64,000 nucleotides of DNA, taken from positions 99,396 through 163,395 of the forward strand of contig NZ_JASISS010000005.1 of assembly GCF_030063195.1 (NCBI RefSeq), in the 5' to 3' direction. The notes below the pieces were generated by a model, which did no database searches, was not told the DNA's origin, and saw only the letters and a program-made list of their open reading frames with translations. Below, piece by piece: positions 1 to 8,987 of this stretch; within the stretch, counting starts at the first letter, position 1, and every line of letters begins with the position of its first letter. This DNA comes from Cryobacterium sp. PH31-AA6. GTDB taxonomy: Bacteria; Actinomycetota; Actinomycetes; Actinomycetales; Microbacteriaceae. Position numbers and translations under genes: made by a program.

Positions 1-262
1 CGCCGAGCAGCACGGGAAACACGTAGCCGACGGAGGACGCGAAGCTGTAGACCAGCGGGGGCAGGCTGCCGACGGGTGGGGCGCCCTGGCCGGTGCCACC
101 GGCGGCGTCGGGGGCGATCGCACCGCTCTGGATACCGGCGAACAGCGCCGCGAGTCCGCCCGAAAGCATGCCGATGTAGCCGAACATCACGATGGCGAGC
201 ACCCACCAGATGCGGGTGGTGAGAAGCTTGGCGAACTCGGCCCTGATGGCGCGCAGCAACAT
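1..262 (-). CDS. ABC-2 type transporter permease, N-terminal fragment cut by window edge
   Basis: Only the first 87 codons are in the window; the gene continues beyond the left edge. The ATG at 262 begins MLLRAIRAEFAKLLTTRIWW, the start typical of ABC-2 permease subunits: a short cytoplasmic amphipathic segment, then a first membrane helix (about residues 19-42, WWVLAIVMFGYIGMLSGG), an Ala/Gly/Pro-rich outside loop and the beginning of a second helix. It starts 2 bases after the stop of the ATPase gene at 265, so the two are one operon and presumably one exporter. Substrate unknown. Confidence 0.8.
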   Translation of the reverse strand, partial: MLLRAIRAEFAKLLTTRIWWVLAIVMFGYIGMLSGGLAALFAGIQSGAIAPDAAGGTGQGAPPVGSLPPLVYSFASSVGYVFPVLLG

Positions 263-264
263 GG

Positions 265-1167
265 TCACAGCGAGTCACCGCCGTCCACGAGGGTGAGGAA
301 CGCGTCTTCGAGGCCCTTCTTCTGACGATGCAGGACGCTCACCTCCACGCCGGCGGTGTAGGCGATGTGACCGATCGTCCCGGGGTCGGCGGCCGTTGCC
401 AGCAGCCCGGTGCGGCCCGGGGAGAAGGCAATGCCCGCCTGGGTCAGCGCGGTCGCCAGGGCGTCGCGATCCGGGGAGTCCACGACGATCTGCGAGGCGA
501 CCTGGGTTTCCAGGCTGGACAGCGGCCCACGGTGCACCAGCCTGCCCTTGGCGATGATGATCACGTCGTCCACGCTCTGCTGCACCTCGCTGAGCAGGTG
601 CGAACTGACCAGGACAGTGCGACCCTCGGCGGCCATGTCCCGCAGGAAACCGCGGATCCACTTGATGCCCTCCGGGTCGAGGCCGTTGATCGGTTCATCG
701 AGCACGAGGACCCCCGGGTCGCCGAGCAGCGTGCAGGCCAGTCCGAGGCGCTGGCGCATGCCCAGGGAGTAGCCGCCGACGCGCTGGCCGCCGTGCTCGG
801 CCAGGCCGACCAGGTGCAGCACCTCGGCCACCCTGGTCTGCGGCAGCCCGGCCGCGGTCGCGGAGATCGCGAGGTGGTTGCGTGCCGTGCGTCCGGGGTG
901 GAAGCTGGCGGCCTCCAGGGCCGCTCCCACCGTTGCCAGCGGGTGCGGCAGGTCGTGGTAGCGCAGGCCGCCGAGGGTGGCGGTGCCTGAGCTGGGGCCG
1001 ATGAGGCCGAGCAGCATCCGGAGGGTCGTGGTCTTGCCTGCGCCGTTGGGGCCGAGGAAGCCGGTGACCCGCCCCGGCTCGACGGTGAAGGACAGATCGT
1101 CCACCGCGGTGACGTCACCGAATCGTTTGGTGATATTCCTGAATTCGATCACCGATCCGACTGGCAT
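265..1167 (-). CDS. ABC transporter ATP-binding protein (DrrA/CcmA type)
   Basis: This 300-residue nucleotide-binding subunit powers the adjacent ABC-2 permease. Seen in order: Walker A GPNGAGKT near residue 40, Q-loop region, signature YSLGMRQRLGLA near 135, Walker B VLVLDEP followed by the D-loop near 158, and the H-loop SSHLLSEV near 190. The C-terminal 90 residues are the small domain typical of single-ATPase exporters for drugs, lantibiotics or unknown lipids. The ATG at 1167 is used; a GTG five codons downstream is possible. The permease follows after 2 bases, consistent with translational coupling. Family assignment is firm, substrate is not. Confidence 0.93.
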   Translation of the reverse strand: MPVGSVIEFRNITKRFGDVTAVDDLSFTVEPGRVTGFLGPNGAGKTTTLRMLLGLIGPSSGTATLGGLRYHDLPHPLATVGAALEAASFHPGRTARNHLAISATAAGLPQTRVAEVLHLVGLAEHGGQRVGGYSLGMRQRLGLACTLLGDPGVLVLDEPINGLDPEGIKWIRGFLRDMAAEGRTVLVSSHLLSEVQQSVDDVIIIAKGRLVHRGPLSSLETQVASQIVVDSPDRDALATALTQAGIAFSPGRTGLLATAADPGTIGHIAYTAGVEVSVLHRQKKGLEDAFLTLVDGGDSL

Positions 1168-1223
1168 CCGCGCACCCCGTTTTCCTATTTGACCTCAGAC
1201 TATGCCCTGGTTTGCGTGCCCGG

Positions 1224-2129
1224 TCAGTGCGGCGCGGCGTGCCCGGCGCAGGCCGGCGCGCCTGCCTCTGCGCACGCCTCGCAGACGACCAGCTGTTCCC
1301 GGCAGGAGACGTCCCGGCAGTTGAGCATGTGCTTGGTCGGCTCTCCGCACGCCCGGCATCGACCGAGCACGGCGGCGTGGTCGCTGAAGTCCACGGACAT
1401 CCGCTGGTCGAAGACGTACAGCGACCCGTTCCACAGGCCGTCGTCCCCGAACGCCTCGCCGTAGCGCACGACGCCGCCGTCGAGCTGGTAGACCTCGCCG
1501 AACCCGCGGTCCTTCATCAGCGAGCTGAGCACCTCGCAGCGGATGCCGCCCGTGCAGTAGGTGACGACGGGCTTGCCCTTGAGATGGTCATACTTGCCGC
1601 TGTCGAGTTCGGCGACGAATTCGCGCGTGTTGGCGACGTCGGGCACGACCGCGTTCCGGAACCGGCCGATCTCCGCCTCGAACGCGTTGCGGCCGTCGAA
1701 GAAGACCACGTCGTCGCCGCGCTCCTCGACCAGGGTGTTCAGTTCGGCCGGGCTCAGCTTCTCGCCGCCGCCGACGACGCCCGCGGCGTCGACCCTGAGC
1801 TGGCCCGGCGCCCCGAAGCTGACGATCTCGTCGCGAACCTTCACGACCAGCCGGGGGAAATCGAGGCTGCGGCCGGCCCGGTCGAGCGCCGTACCGTTGC
1901 TCCACTTGAAATCGATCTGCTTGAACGCCGCGTAGTCGCGCGTCTTCCGCACGTAGCGCTTGAGCGCGGCGAGGTCGCCGCCGATCGTGCCGTTGAGGCC
2001 GTCCGACGAGATCAGGATCCGCCCGCGGATGCCCAGCGACTCGCAGAGGTCGCGTTGCCAGAGGCGCACGGCATCGGGGTCGGCCAGCGGGGTGAAGACG
2101 TAGTACAGCAGAATCTTCGGGATGGCCAT
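1224..2129 (-). CDS. trhO: tRNA uridine(34) hydroxylase / rhodanese-related protein TrhO
   Basis: This 301-residue protein belongs to the UPF0176/TrhO family, which hydroxylates U34 of tRNAs as a first step toward 5-methoxy- or 5-oxyacetic uridine. The N-terminal acylphosphatase-like domain ([18 protein letters not shown]) is followed by a rhodanese domain with the active-site loop YCTGGIRCE near residue 190. Just after it come the conserved [13 protein letters not shown] and [11 protein letters not shown] blocks that define the family. The C-terminus holds a Cys-rich, probably zinc-binding tail (CRACGEP, CRDVSC, CEAC). The gene stands alone, divergent from the PEBP-like gene. Confidence 0.9.
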   Translation of the reverse strand: MAIPKILLYYVFTPLADPDAVRLWQRDLCESLGIRGRILISSDGLNGTIGGDLAALKRYVRKTRDYAAFKQIDFKWSNGTALDRAGRSLDFPRLVVKVRDEIVSFGAPGQLRVDAAGVVGGGEKLSPAELNTLVEERGDDVVFFDGRNAFEAEIGRFRNAVVPDVANTREFVAELDSGKYDHLKGKPVVTYCTGGIRCEVLSSLMKDRGFGEVYQLDGGVVRYGEAFGDDGLWNGSLYVFDQRMSVDFSDHAAVLGRCRACGEPTKHMLNCRDVSCREQLVVCEACAEAGAPACAGHAAPH

Positions 2130-2199
2130 CGGCCCATTTTACCGGGCCTCGCGTACGGGGCGAATTTCCCTAGGCTGGAGTCACCCCATTGGAGGCAAC

Positions 2200-2754
2200 G
2201 TGAATTCACCTGATCCCCTCGCCCGCTTCGGCGAAGTCCCGCTCTTCGGGCTGGCCAGCACGGACATGACCGCCGGCCGCCCCCTCGCCCCGGCGCAATA
2301 CGGCGTCGGTTCGGGCGGCGCGAACACGTCGCCCCAGCTTTCCTGGTCCGGCTTCCCCGCGGAGACTCGGAGCTTCGCGGTCACCGCCTACGACCCTGAC
2401 GCGCCGACCGGCTCGGGATTCTGGCACTGGGCCGTTTTCAACCTCCCGGTGACCGTCACCAGGCTCCCGGCGGGAGTGGGCGCGGCAGGCGGCCACCTGC
2501 TACCGGCGGGCGCCGTCACCCTGCCCAACGAGGAGGGCCAGCGCTCCTTCATCGGTGCGGGACCCCCCGCAGGCACCGGCACGCACCGCTACCAGTTCAT
2601 CGTGCACGCCGTCGATCGGCCCCGCCTCGACGTCGGCCCGGGGTCGACGCCGGCCGTGCTCGGCTTCACCCTGCACTTCCACACGCTGGCCCGAGGCATC
2701 CTCGAAGCGACGGGTGTGTTCGGCGGGGCCACGGGTGACACGGAGAACCATTAG
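2200..2754 (+). CDS. YbhB/YbcL family PEBP-like protein
   Basis: This 184-residue cytosolic protein is of the phosphatidylethanolamine-binding/Raf-kinase-inhibitor fold. It shows the family ligand-site segments: AYDPDAPTGSGFWHWAVFNLP (DPDxP and HW motifs), a GPPAGTGTHRYQFIVHAVD block and a C-terminal helix ending ATGVFGG. An ATG at 2122 in the same frame would run into the trhO promoter region. GTG at 2200 has GGAGG five bases upstream and gives the usual family length, so it is chosen. Bacterial members have no settled biochemical role. Confidence 0.88.
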   Translation: MNSPDPLARFGEVPLFGLASTDMTAGRPLAPAQYGVGSGGANTSPQLSWSGFPAETRSFAVTAYDPDAPTGSGFWHWAVFNLPVTVTRLPAGVGAAGGHLLPAGAVTLPNEEGQRSFIGAGPPAGTGTHRYQFIVHAVDRPRLDVGPGSTPAVLGFTLHFHTLARGILEATGVFGGATGDTENH

Positions 2755-2785
2755 AAGCTGGGCCATCCAGCAGTAGAATTGCTCA

Positions 2786-3718
2786 ATGGAACTGCGTCAG
2801 CTCGAACACTTCGTCGCCGTGGCCGAGGAACGTCACTTCACCCGCGCATCAGAGCTGCTGCAGATCTCACAGTCGGGCCTGTCGGCCTCGATTCGCGCGC
2901 TGGAGATCGAGCTGGGCACGTCGCTGTTCATCCGCAGCACCCGGCGCGTCGAACTCACGGCGGCCGGCCGCGCCCTCCTGGCCGATGCCGTACGCACCCT
3001 GGCCAGCGCGGCCGCCGCCCAGAACGCGGTGGCTGCCGTGCGCGGACTGATGCGCGGCACCCTCACGGTCGGTGCCGAGCCGTGCCTCGGCTCGGTCGAC
3101 CTCCCCGCCGAGCTGGCCGAGTTTCGCAGGCTGAACGCCGGCGTCGAGATCCGGCTGCGTTACGCCGGCTCCGTCGACCTCGTCGAAAGCGTCGCAACCG
3201 GGCAGACGGATGTCGCGCTCGTGGTCGAGACCGGCGACACCCCGCCCGGCGTGTGCCTCCGACGGCTGAGCACCCAGAAGCTGATCGTGCTCTGTCACCC
3301 GGCGCATCCGCTCGCCGGCAGCGCCGAAATCGAGATGGACGACCTGCGCACCGAGCCGCTGGTCGGTTTCCACCCAGGCTGGGGGGCGCATGTGCTGACC
3401 CGGCGTGCCTTCGCCGCCGCGGGCTTCGACTACCGGGCCACGCTCGAGGTCAACGACGTTCACCCGCTGCTCGACCTCGTCGGCCACAACCTGGGGATCG
3501 CGATCGTGCCGGAGAGCTTCGCGGGGAAGCGGCCCGACGCGTTGCGGGCGGTGCCGCTGCACGCGGGCATGCCGCAGTGGCACGTCGCGGTGGCCGTCGC
3601 CGACCAGCCGAGCCCGGCCGCCACGGCGTTCCTCGACCAGCTCCGCGGCCGGGTGCCCACTCAGGCGGCGTCGAGCGTCGCCGATTCCTCCGCCGTGAGC
3701 GTGAACTCGGCCGCCTGA
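2786..3718 (+). CDS. LysR family transcriptional regulator
   Basis: This 310-residue protein has the LysR winged HTH at residues 1-60 (MELRQLEHFVAVAEERHFTR, then SQSGLSASIRALEIELGTSLF), a linker helix and a two-lobed effector domain from about 90. The last 20 residues (about VPTQAASSVADSSAVSVNSA) look unlike the family. They are encoded antisense to the 3' end of the convergent aldo-keto reductase gene, with which 58 bp are shared, so the ancestral stop seems to have been lost. LysR proteins usually control a divergent neighbour; here the upstream gene is co-directional, so the target is unclear. Confidence 0.9.
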   Translation: MELRQLEHFVAVAEERHFTRASELLQISQSGLSASIRALEIELGTSLFIRSTRRVELTAAGRALLADAVRTLASAAAAQNAVAAVRGLMRGTLTVGAEPCLGSVDLPAELAEFRRLNAGVEIRLRYAGSVDLVESVATGQTDVALVVETGDTPPGVCLRRLSTQKLIVLCHPAHPLAGSAEIEMDDLRTEPLVGFHPGWGAHVLTRRAFAAAGFDYRATLEVNDVHPLLDLVGHNLGIAIVPESFAGKRPDALRAVPLHAGMPQWHVAVAVADQPSPAATAFLDQLRGRVPTQAASSVADSSAVSVNSAA

Positions 3719-4521
3719 ACCGAGTCCCGGATGCTCTCCGGGCGGGAGGCGCCGGGGATGGGGATCACCTGGGGCGACTTCGACAGGTGCCAGGCCAGGC
3801 AGACCACCTGCGGGCTCACACCGTGCGCAGCGGCGACGGCCTGGAACGCGGGGAACCGGTCGCCGAGCGACGCGGCGGACTGGATGCCGCCGAGCGGCCG
3901 CCAGGGGAGGAACGCGATGCCGAGTTCGTCGCAGAGCCGCAGCTCCGGCTCGCTGCTGCGGAATGCCGGCGAGAACTGGTTCTGCACCGACGCAAGGCGC
4001 CCGCCCAGGATCTCCCTGGCCAGCAAAATCTGCTCCGGGTTCGCGTTGGATATGCCGGCCAGCTCGATGGTGCCGGCATCGAGCAGGTCACGCAGGGCCC
4101 CGATCGAGTCGGCGTACGGCACGGCGGGGTCGGGCCGATGGAATTGGTAGAGACCGATCGCGTCGCCGCCAAGGCGTTTCAGCGATGCTTCAGCGGCCTG
4201 TTTCAGGTATTCCGGCCGGCCGTCCTGCGTCCACGTGCCGTCACCGGGCCGCAGGTGCCCGCCCTTCGTCGCCACCAGCACGGACGACGTGTCGCCGCCC
4301 CAGGATGCGATCGCGCCGGCAATGAGGCTTTCGTTGTGGCCCACCTCGTCCTTGTGCAGGTGGTATGAATCCGCCGTGTCGAAGAGAGTCACGCCGGCAT
4401 CGAGGGCGGCGTGGATGGTGGCCACGGAGCGGGCTGTATCGGGCCGACCCTCGATCGACATGGGCATGCCGCCGAGGCCGATCGCGCTGACCGTGCGCTG
4501 GGCGATGAGCCTGGTTTTCAT
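3661..4521 (-). CDS. aldo/keto reductase
   Basis: This 286-residue TIM-barrel NADPH-dependent oxidoreductase shows the AKR tetrad: Asp and Tyr in LFDTADSYHL near residue 47, Lys in VATKGGH near 84 and His in LYQFHRPD near 125. The C-terminal cofactor motif PIPGASRPESIRDS is also present. It is the last gene of a leftward operon (AKR, SDR, AKR) and starts inside the stop of the SDR gene (4-bp ATGA overlap). Substrate cannot be told; two AKRs with an SDR suggest stepwise reduction or epimerisation of a sugar- or keto-type compound. Confidence 0.9.
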   Translation of the reverse strand: MKTRLIAQRTVSAIGLGGMPMSIEGRPDTARSVATIHAALDAGVTLFDTADSYHLHKDEVGHNESLIAGAIASWGGDTSSVLVATKGGHLRPGDGTWTQDGRPEYLKQAAEASLKRLGGDAIGLYQFHRPDPAVPYADSIGALRDLLDAGTIELAGISNANPEQILLAREILGGRLASVQNQFSPAFRSSEPELRLCDELGIAFLPWRPLGGIQSAASLGDRFPAFQAVAAAHGVSPQVVCLAWHLSKSPQVIPIPGASRPESIRDSVQAAEFTLTAEESATLDAA

Positions 4522-5579
4522 GAGTCCTTCGATCCCCCGGCAGCGCCGGATCCGGGCCGTGCGGCCGCGATGAGTGTGTCGAATGTGCGCTCCAGCGCCG
4601 GGTCGCGCCGTTGCTGTTCCGGGTGTGCGTCGAACCAGGCGATGGCGGCCCTGGCGCCACGCCAGAGCGGCGTCGTGCAGACGAACTCCGGCACCAGCGC
4701 CCTGACCTTGGTGTTATCGAAGATCACCGAATGGGCCTTGTCGCCGAGAAACGACGCACCCAGGTCTGGATTGGCGGCCGCGATCGTGTCCGAGGTCACG
4801 TGCACGAGATCGGGTTCTGGGGCGCCGGCGGCCGCGGCGTACACGGCATAGATGGCGTTCCACGGCAGGACCTCGTCCGAGGTGATCGTGAAACTCTCGC
4901 CCACCGCTTGCGGAAGACCGAGCAGCCCGACGAATGCCTTCGCGAAGTCGCTGCTGTGGGTGAGGGTCCAGAGGGACGTGCCGTCACCGTGCACGACAAC
5001 CGGCGCCCCCGCCCGCAGCCGGATGATGTCCGACCAGCCTCCGCTGAGCGGGATCTGGGTGCGGTCGTAGGTGTGCGACGGGCGCACGATCGTCACCGGG
5101 AAACCGCGCTCGCGATACGCGGCCAGGAGCAGGTCTTCGCCGGCGATCTTGTCTCGCGAGTACTGCCAGAACGGGTTGCGCAGGGGAGTCGATTCCCGGA
5201 TCGGCAGCGCGGCGGGCGGCTTCTGGTAGGCCGAAGCCGAGCTGATGAAGACGTACTGCGCGGTGCGCCCCTCGAACAGCTCGATGTCGGCCGCGACCTG
5301 GCCGGGCGAGAAGGCGACGAAGTCGACGACGACGTCGAAGCTGCGGCTGCCGAGCGCCGCCCGGACCGACCCGGCGTCACGGATGTCCGCGACCAGCACC
5401 TCGGCTCCGGCCGGCACGGGGCGGAGCGTCTGGTGGCCGCGGGTGAGGACGGTCAGCCGGTGGCCGGCCGTGACCGCCCGCTCCGCCGCGGCGGCGCTGA
5501 TGACCCCGGTGCCCCCGATGAACAGAATCGTCAGCCCGGATCCGGCGCGCGCGAGGGATTCGGACGCCGGCGTCACCAT
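4518..5579 (-). CDS. NAD(P)-dependent epimerase/dehydratase family protein (extended SDR)
   Basis: A 353-residue extended SDR. The Rossmann glycine motif is FIGGTGVISAAAAE near residue 20, the acidic turn VADIRD near 65, the active-site segment ISSASAYQKPP near 112 and the catalytic pair in YSRDK near 140. A substrate loop (RPSHTYDRTQIPL) follows. It overlaps the upstream AKR by 7 bp and the downstream AKR by 4 bp, so all three are probably translated together. The first residues (MVTPASESLARAGSG) may be leader; a later start is possible. Substrate unknown. Confidence 0.88.
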   Translation of the reverse strand: MVTPASESLARAGSGLTILFIGGTGVISAAAAERAVTAGHRLTVLTRGHQTLRPVPAGAEVLVADIRDAGSVRAALGSRSFDVVVDFVAFSPGQVAADIELFEGRTAQYVFISSASAYQKPPAALPIRESTPLRNPFWQYSRDKIAGEDLLLAAYRERGFPVTIVRPSHTYDRTQIPLSGGWSDIIRLRAGAPVVVHGDGTSLWTLTHSSDFAKAFVGLLGLPQAVGESFTITSDEVLPWNAIYAVYAAAAGAPEPDLVHVTSDTIAAANPDLGASFLGDKAHSVIFDNTKVRALVPEFVCTTPLWRGARAAIAWFDAHPEQQRRDPALERTFDTLIAAARPGSGAAGGSKDS

Positions 5580-6544
5580 GCGTAGTGTTCCGGTGCCGGC
5601 TTCTTGCCCGGGAAGATCTCGTCCAACCGCGCGAGGGCGGTCGCGTCGAGGCGCACCGTGAGCGCGCGCACCGCGGCATCCAACTGGCCCTGGGTGCGCG
5701 GGCCCACGATCGGGGCGGTGACGGCCGGCTGGTGCAGCAGCCAGGCGAGTCCCACGTCGCCGGGCTCGTGGCCGAGCTCCGCGCAGAAGTCTTCGTACTG
5801 GCCGAGCGCGGTGCGGTGTTTCTCCAGCAGCTCGCCGACCTTGCCCTCGAGGCGGCGCTTGCCCTCGTGTTCCGCGCGGAGCACCCCGCCGAGCAGCCCG
5901 CCCTGCAGTGGAGACCAGGGGATGATGCCCAGACCGTTGCTCACGGCGGCAGGAATGACCTCGAGCTCGATGTCACGGGTCAGGAGGTTGTAGATGGACT
6001 GCTCGCTGACCAGCCCGGTGAAATTGCGCCGTCGGGCTTCCGCCTGGGCGGTGGCGATGTGCCAGCCGGCGAAGTTGCTGCTGCCGGCGTAGAGGATCTT
6101 GCCCTGCGTGACGGCCGTCTCCATCGCCTGCCAGATCTCGTCCCACGGGGTGTTTCGGTCGATGTGGTGGAACTGGTAGATGTCGATGTAGTCCGTCTGC
6201 AGTCGGGTCAGGCTCGCGTCGAGTGCGCGCCGGATGTTGAGCGCGGACAGCTTGCCCTCGTTGGGCAGCCCGCTCATGTCGCCGTACAGCTTGGTCGCGA
6301 GCACCGTTCCCTCCCGGCGTCGTCCGCCCTGGGCGAACCAGTTTCCGATGATCGTCTCGGTGCCACCCTTGCCGGTGCTGTCGCCGTAGACGTTGGCGGT
6401 GTCGAAGTAGTTGATTCCGTGGCCGCGGGCGGAGTCCATGATCGAGTGCGCGTCGACTTCCGGGGTCCAGTGGCCGAAGTTCATCGTGCCCAGGCAGAGG
6501 CGGGAAACCGCCAGCCCCGAGCGGCCGAGTTGTGTGTAGTCCAT
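5573..6544 (-). CDS. aldo/keto reductase
   Basis: First gene of the three-gene leftward operon, 323 residues. It begins with the canonical MDYTQLGRSGLAVSRLCLGT. Tetrad residues sit in NYFDTANVYGD near 50, LATKLYGD near 86 and YQFHHIDRN near 125; the cofactor-binding PIVGPRTQGQLDAAV lies near 280. It resembles the YajO/Kv-beta-like group acting on sugars or aldehydes. The 137 bp between its start and the divergent esterase must hold both promoters. Confidence 0.92.
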   Translation of the reverse strand: MDYTQLGRSGLAVSRLCLGTMNFGHWTPEVDAHSIMDSARGHGINYFDTANVYGDSTGKGGTETIIGNWFAQGGRRREGTVLATKLYGDMSGLPNEGKLSALNIRRALDASLTRLQTDYIDIYQFHHIDRNTPWDEIWQAMETAVTQGKILYAGSSNFAGWHIATAQAEARRRNFTGLVSEQSIYNLLTRDIELEVIPAAVSNGLGIIPWSPLQGGLLGGVLRAEHEGKRRLEGKVGELLEKHRTALGQYEDFCAELGHEPGDVGLAWLLHQPAVTAPIVGPRTQGQLDAAVRALTVRLDATALARLDEIFPGKKPAPEHYAW

Positions 6545-6681
6545 CTGCCCAGCATCCTCTCGCGACGAGCGACCTGTCCAACAGCGGGTGCGGATGCCAT
6601 TGTGCGGCTGGGCTTCTCAATCATCCGAGAAAGGTGAGTTGCTCTCAGCTTGCTCACGGTCCGGCGGTTTACAGTCATCGG

Positions 6682-7743
6682 GTGATCCAGACGCACCACG
6701 CACCGCAGACGACGAAACAGCAGACGACGAAACAGCAGACGACGAAGCCACACAAGGAAACCGCGCTCTCGCGCGTTCCCGTCTGGGTCTGGCGGGCGCT
6801 GATGCACCGCATAGCGCCCGGCGAACTGCACAAGTTCAACGCCGAGCCGATCGACACCGTCGACTACCATTTCGACCTCGACTACGCCGGTGACGGCATC
6901 CGTGATCACCGCCTCGATGTGCTGGTGCCCCACGATTCGCCGGAACCGCTCCCCGTCTACATCTACTTCCACGGTGGCGGCTGGACCTCGGGCGACAAGG
7001 CCCCGCTGACGAAATACTGCGCGAGCCAGGCGGCTGACGGCATGATCGTCGTCAACGCGAACTACCGGATGGCCACAAGCTTCCAGCTCAAGCACATGCT
7101 CGAGGACGCGAACGACGTGCTCGACTGGGTGGCTCGCAACATCGAACGTTTCGGCGGCGACCCGACCCGAATCGTGCTCGGCGGAGACTCGGCCGGAGGG
7201 CACATCGCCGCGCTCCTCGCGGCCTCAGCGTACGAACCCCGGCTGGCCGCCTATTACGGCATCCGGCCGCGGGTCGAGCCGGAGAACCTGCGCGGCCTGG
7301 TGCAGCACTGCAGTATCGCGGATGTCTCGGTGATCTTCGAGCGCGGCTTCGTGTTGAGTCTCAACTTTCTGCGGATCCTGCTGCCCGCGCGCGGGCGCGG
7401 GCTCGTACTGCGCGCCGCCGCCCGGTTCATGTCGCCGATCGAGTGGCTGGACAGCGGATTCCCGCCCGTCTTCGTCACCACCTCTGAACGGGACTACTTC
7501 TACCGGGCCAACCTGAATTTCATCGCCGCGCTGCGTCGCCGTTCCATCGTCGTGGACACCCTGATCTACGAGCGGGGCCAGGCGAACACGCACCACACCT
7601 GGCAGCAGGATGCCCGGCACCCGGAGTCGCAGGAGGTCTACCGTCGGCTCGGAGCGTTCGTGCGCCGCGTCGCCGCGCTGCCGGTCGCGCTGCCGACCGC
7701 CCTGCCGGCCGCCGGTCCGATCGGCGGGCTGCAGGCGGTTTAG
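6682..7743 (+). CDS. alpha/beta hydrolase, HSL/carboxylesterase type
   Basis: A 353-residue esterase of the hormone-sensitive-lipase family. The oxyanion-hole motif YFHGGGW lies near residue 95, the nucleophile elbow GDSAGGH near 172 and the likely catalytic His in ANTHHTW near 300. GTG at 6682 is chosen; an in-frame ATG at 6532 would extend into the divergent AKR gene. The N-terminus carries a tandem peptide repeat (QTTKQ, QTTKQ, QTTK) encoded by a 15-bp DNA repeat and is probably disordered. Neighbouring thioesterase and SRPBCC genes give no clear pathway. Confidence 0.88.
   Translation: MIQTHHAPQTTKQQTTKQQTTKPHKETALSRVPVWVWRALMHRIAPGELHKFNAEPIDTVDYHFDLDYAGDGIRDHRLDVLVPHDSPEPLPVYIYFHGGGWTSGDKAPLTKYCASQAADGMIVVNANYRMATSFQLKHMLEDANDVLDWVARNIERFGGDPTRIVLGGDSAGGHIAALLAASAYEPRLAAYYGIRPRVEPENLRGLVQHCSIADVSVIFERGFVLSLNFLRILLPARGRGLVLRAAARFMSPIEWLDSGFPPVFVTTSERDYFYRANLNFIAALRRRSIVVDTLIYERGQANTHHTWQQDARHPESQEVYRRLGAFVRRVAALPVALPTALPAAGPIGGLQAV
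6706..6747 (+). repeat. 15-bp tandem repeat in esterase N-terminus
   Basis: Two perfect copies of CAGACGACGAAACAG and a third partial copy encode QTTKQ repeats at the start of the hydrolase. The period is a multiple of three, so copy-number change would keep the frame. Confidence 0.85.
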
Positions 7744-7782
7744 CCGTCGCCGGCCGTCGCCGCGAAGGGCTAGCATCCAAGG

Positions 7783-8346
7783 GTGCACATGCTCTGGCGA
7801 ACCCTCCTCCACAGTCTGCTTTCCCGCTTCGGCCCAAAGCTCGGACACTATGACGTGGCCCGTACCCGTTTCATCACCCTGCCGACCGATCAGGACATCC
7901 TCCGGCACATGAACAACGGGGTCTACCTGTCGATCATGGACATCGCTCGGTTCGACTTGCTGCACCGAACCGGCATCTGGGCGATCTTCCTCGCCAAGGG
8001 CTGGTACCCGGTCGTCGTGTCGGAGACCATCAGCTTTCGCAAGTCCCTGACCCTGGGCCAGCGTTTCACGGTCGAGTCGCGCATCCTCGGTTTCGACGAG
8101 AAGGCCGTCTACCTTGAACAGCGTTTTGTGCGCCCGGACGCCGACGGAGAGCCGGAGGTCTACGCCCAGGGCTTCATCCGCGGGCGGTTCCTCAAGCGCA
8201 GCGGCGGCGTCGTCACGATCGACGAGCTCGTCGACGCGGTCGGCGCGGTTCCGGAATCCGTCACCGTGCCGCACTGGTTGCTCGAGTGGAGCACGGATGT
8301 CGCGATGCCCGCGACACGTGCGGCCGCGCCCAGCGTCTGGGAGTAG
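7783..8346 (+). CDS. acyl-CoA thioesterase, 4HBT/THEM6-like hotdog fold
   Basis: A 187-residue hotdog-fold protein. The hotdog helix contains the motif DILRHMNNGVYLSIMDIAR near residues 37-55, where the N-N-G/D pattern is typical of acyl-CoA thioesterases. Beta strands follow (VVVSETISFRKSLTLGQRFT and VYLEQRFV). It starts with GTG, 39 bases after the esterase stop, so cotranscription is likely. It presumably hydrolyses acyl-CoA in the cytosol; chain-length preference cannot be seen. Confidence 0.85.
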   Translation: MHMLWRTLLHSLLSRFGPKLGHYDVARTRFITLPTDQDILRHMNNGVYLSIMDIARFDLLHRTGIWAIFLAKGWYPVVVSETISFRKSLTLGQRFTVESRILGFDEKAVYLEQRFVRPDADGEPEVYAQGFIRGRFLKRSGGVVTIDELVDAVGAVPESVTVPHWLLEWSTDVAMPATRAAAPSVWE

Positions 8347-8361
8347 CGCCCGCCCGGTCGG

Positions 8362-8874
8362 TCAGTGGGTCGGCTCGGTGGCGCGCTTGGGCACGACGAG
8401 TTCCCGGTAGTACTCCGCGTGCGGGTGGTAGTGCGCGTGTTCGGGGAGCGGCTTGCCGAGCCGGGCGGCGACCAGGCGATCGAAGTAGTAGTCCCAGTGC
8501 GGGCCGACGGTCACGGCGTCCGACGCGCTGTGCAGGCGCTGGCCGAAGGTCAGGGTGGTCATGCCCGCACCCTCGACGAGGTGCAGGATCACGTGCCGGG
8601 CGGCGTCACCCTCGCCGATATTCACGGTGAACCGCTTCGGCGGGATGCACGTGAGGATCGTGACGTACTCCCACTCCGCGTCCGGCTCGTCGAGGCGGAA
8701 GCGCACGGCGCCCGTCTCAGGGGAGCCGGTGTAGGTTCCGATCCAGCCGGCGAGGCCGCCGGGTCGACTCAGGCTCGCCCACACGTCGTCGATCGGCGCG
8801 TTGAAGAGCCGGTCGAGCATGAGATAGAGCCCGTCCTCGCGCTGGGCGAGGCGGCCGGTTGGCTTGGCTGACAT
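8362..8874 (-). CDS. SRPBCC / AHSA1-like domain protein
   Basis: A 170-residue START-like domain protein: LFNAPIDDVWASLSRPGGLAGWIG near residues 22-45, then FRLDEPDAEWEYVTILTCIPP and HWDYYFDRLVAARLG in the C-terminal helix. ATG at 8874 has GGAGG six bases upstream and is preferred to the longer frame starting at 8886. These proteins bind hydrophobic ligands or act as small transcription-linked modules; no specific function can be given. It is convergent with the thioesterase gene, 15 bp apart. Confidence 0.82.
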   Translation of the reverse strand: MSAKPTGRLAQREDGLYLMLDRLFNAPIDDVWASLSRPGGLAGWIGTYTGSPETGAVRFRLDEPDAEWEYVTILTCIPPKRFTVNIGEGDAARHVILHLVEGAGMTTLTFGQRLHSASDAVTVGPHWDYYFDRLVAARLGKPLPEHAHYHPHAEYYRELVVPKRATEPTH

Positions 8875-8987
8875 GGGAACCTCCACGGTGAGTGAGGCAC
8901 GAGCCTCACTACCAAGCTATGCCCATCTCCGGTCCGAGACCAGCGGCGACGCGAAGCTCGCGCGCCCCGGCCTCACGTGGTTCCCGG

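Noticed and set aside
2779..4368. 529-codon plus-strand frame over lysR and the aldo-keto reductase
   Set aside because: Arg/Pro/Ala-rich shadow translation; the LysR and AKR frames carry clear family motifs.
6532..6681. N-terminal extension of the esterase
   Set aside because: It would overlap the start of the divergent aldo-keto reductase and is Cys/Ser-rich without family similarity.
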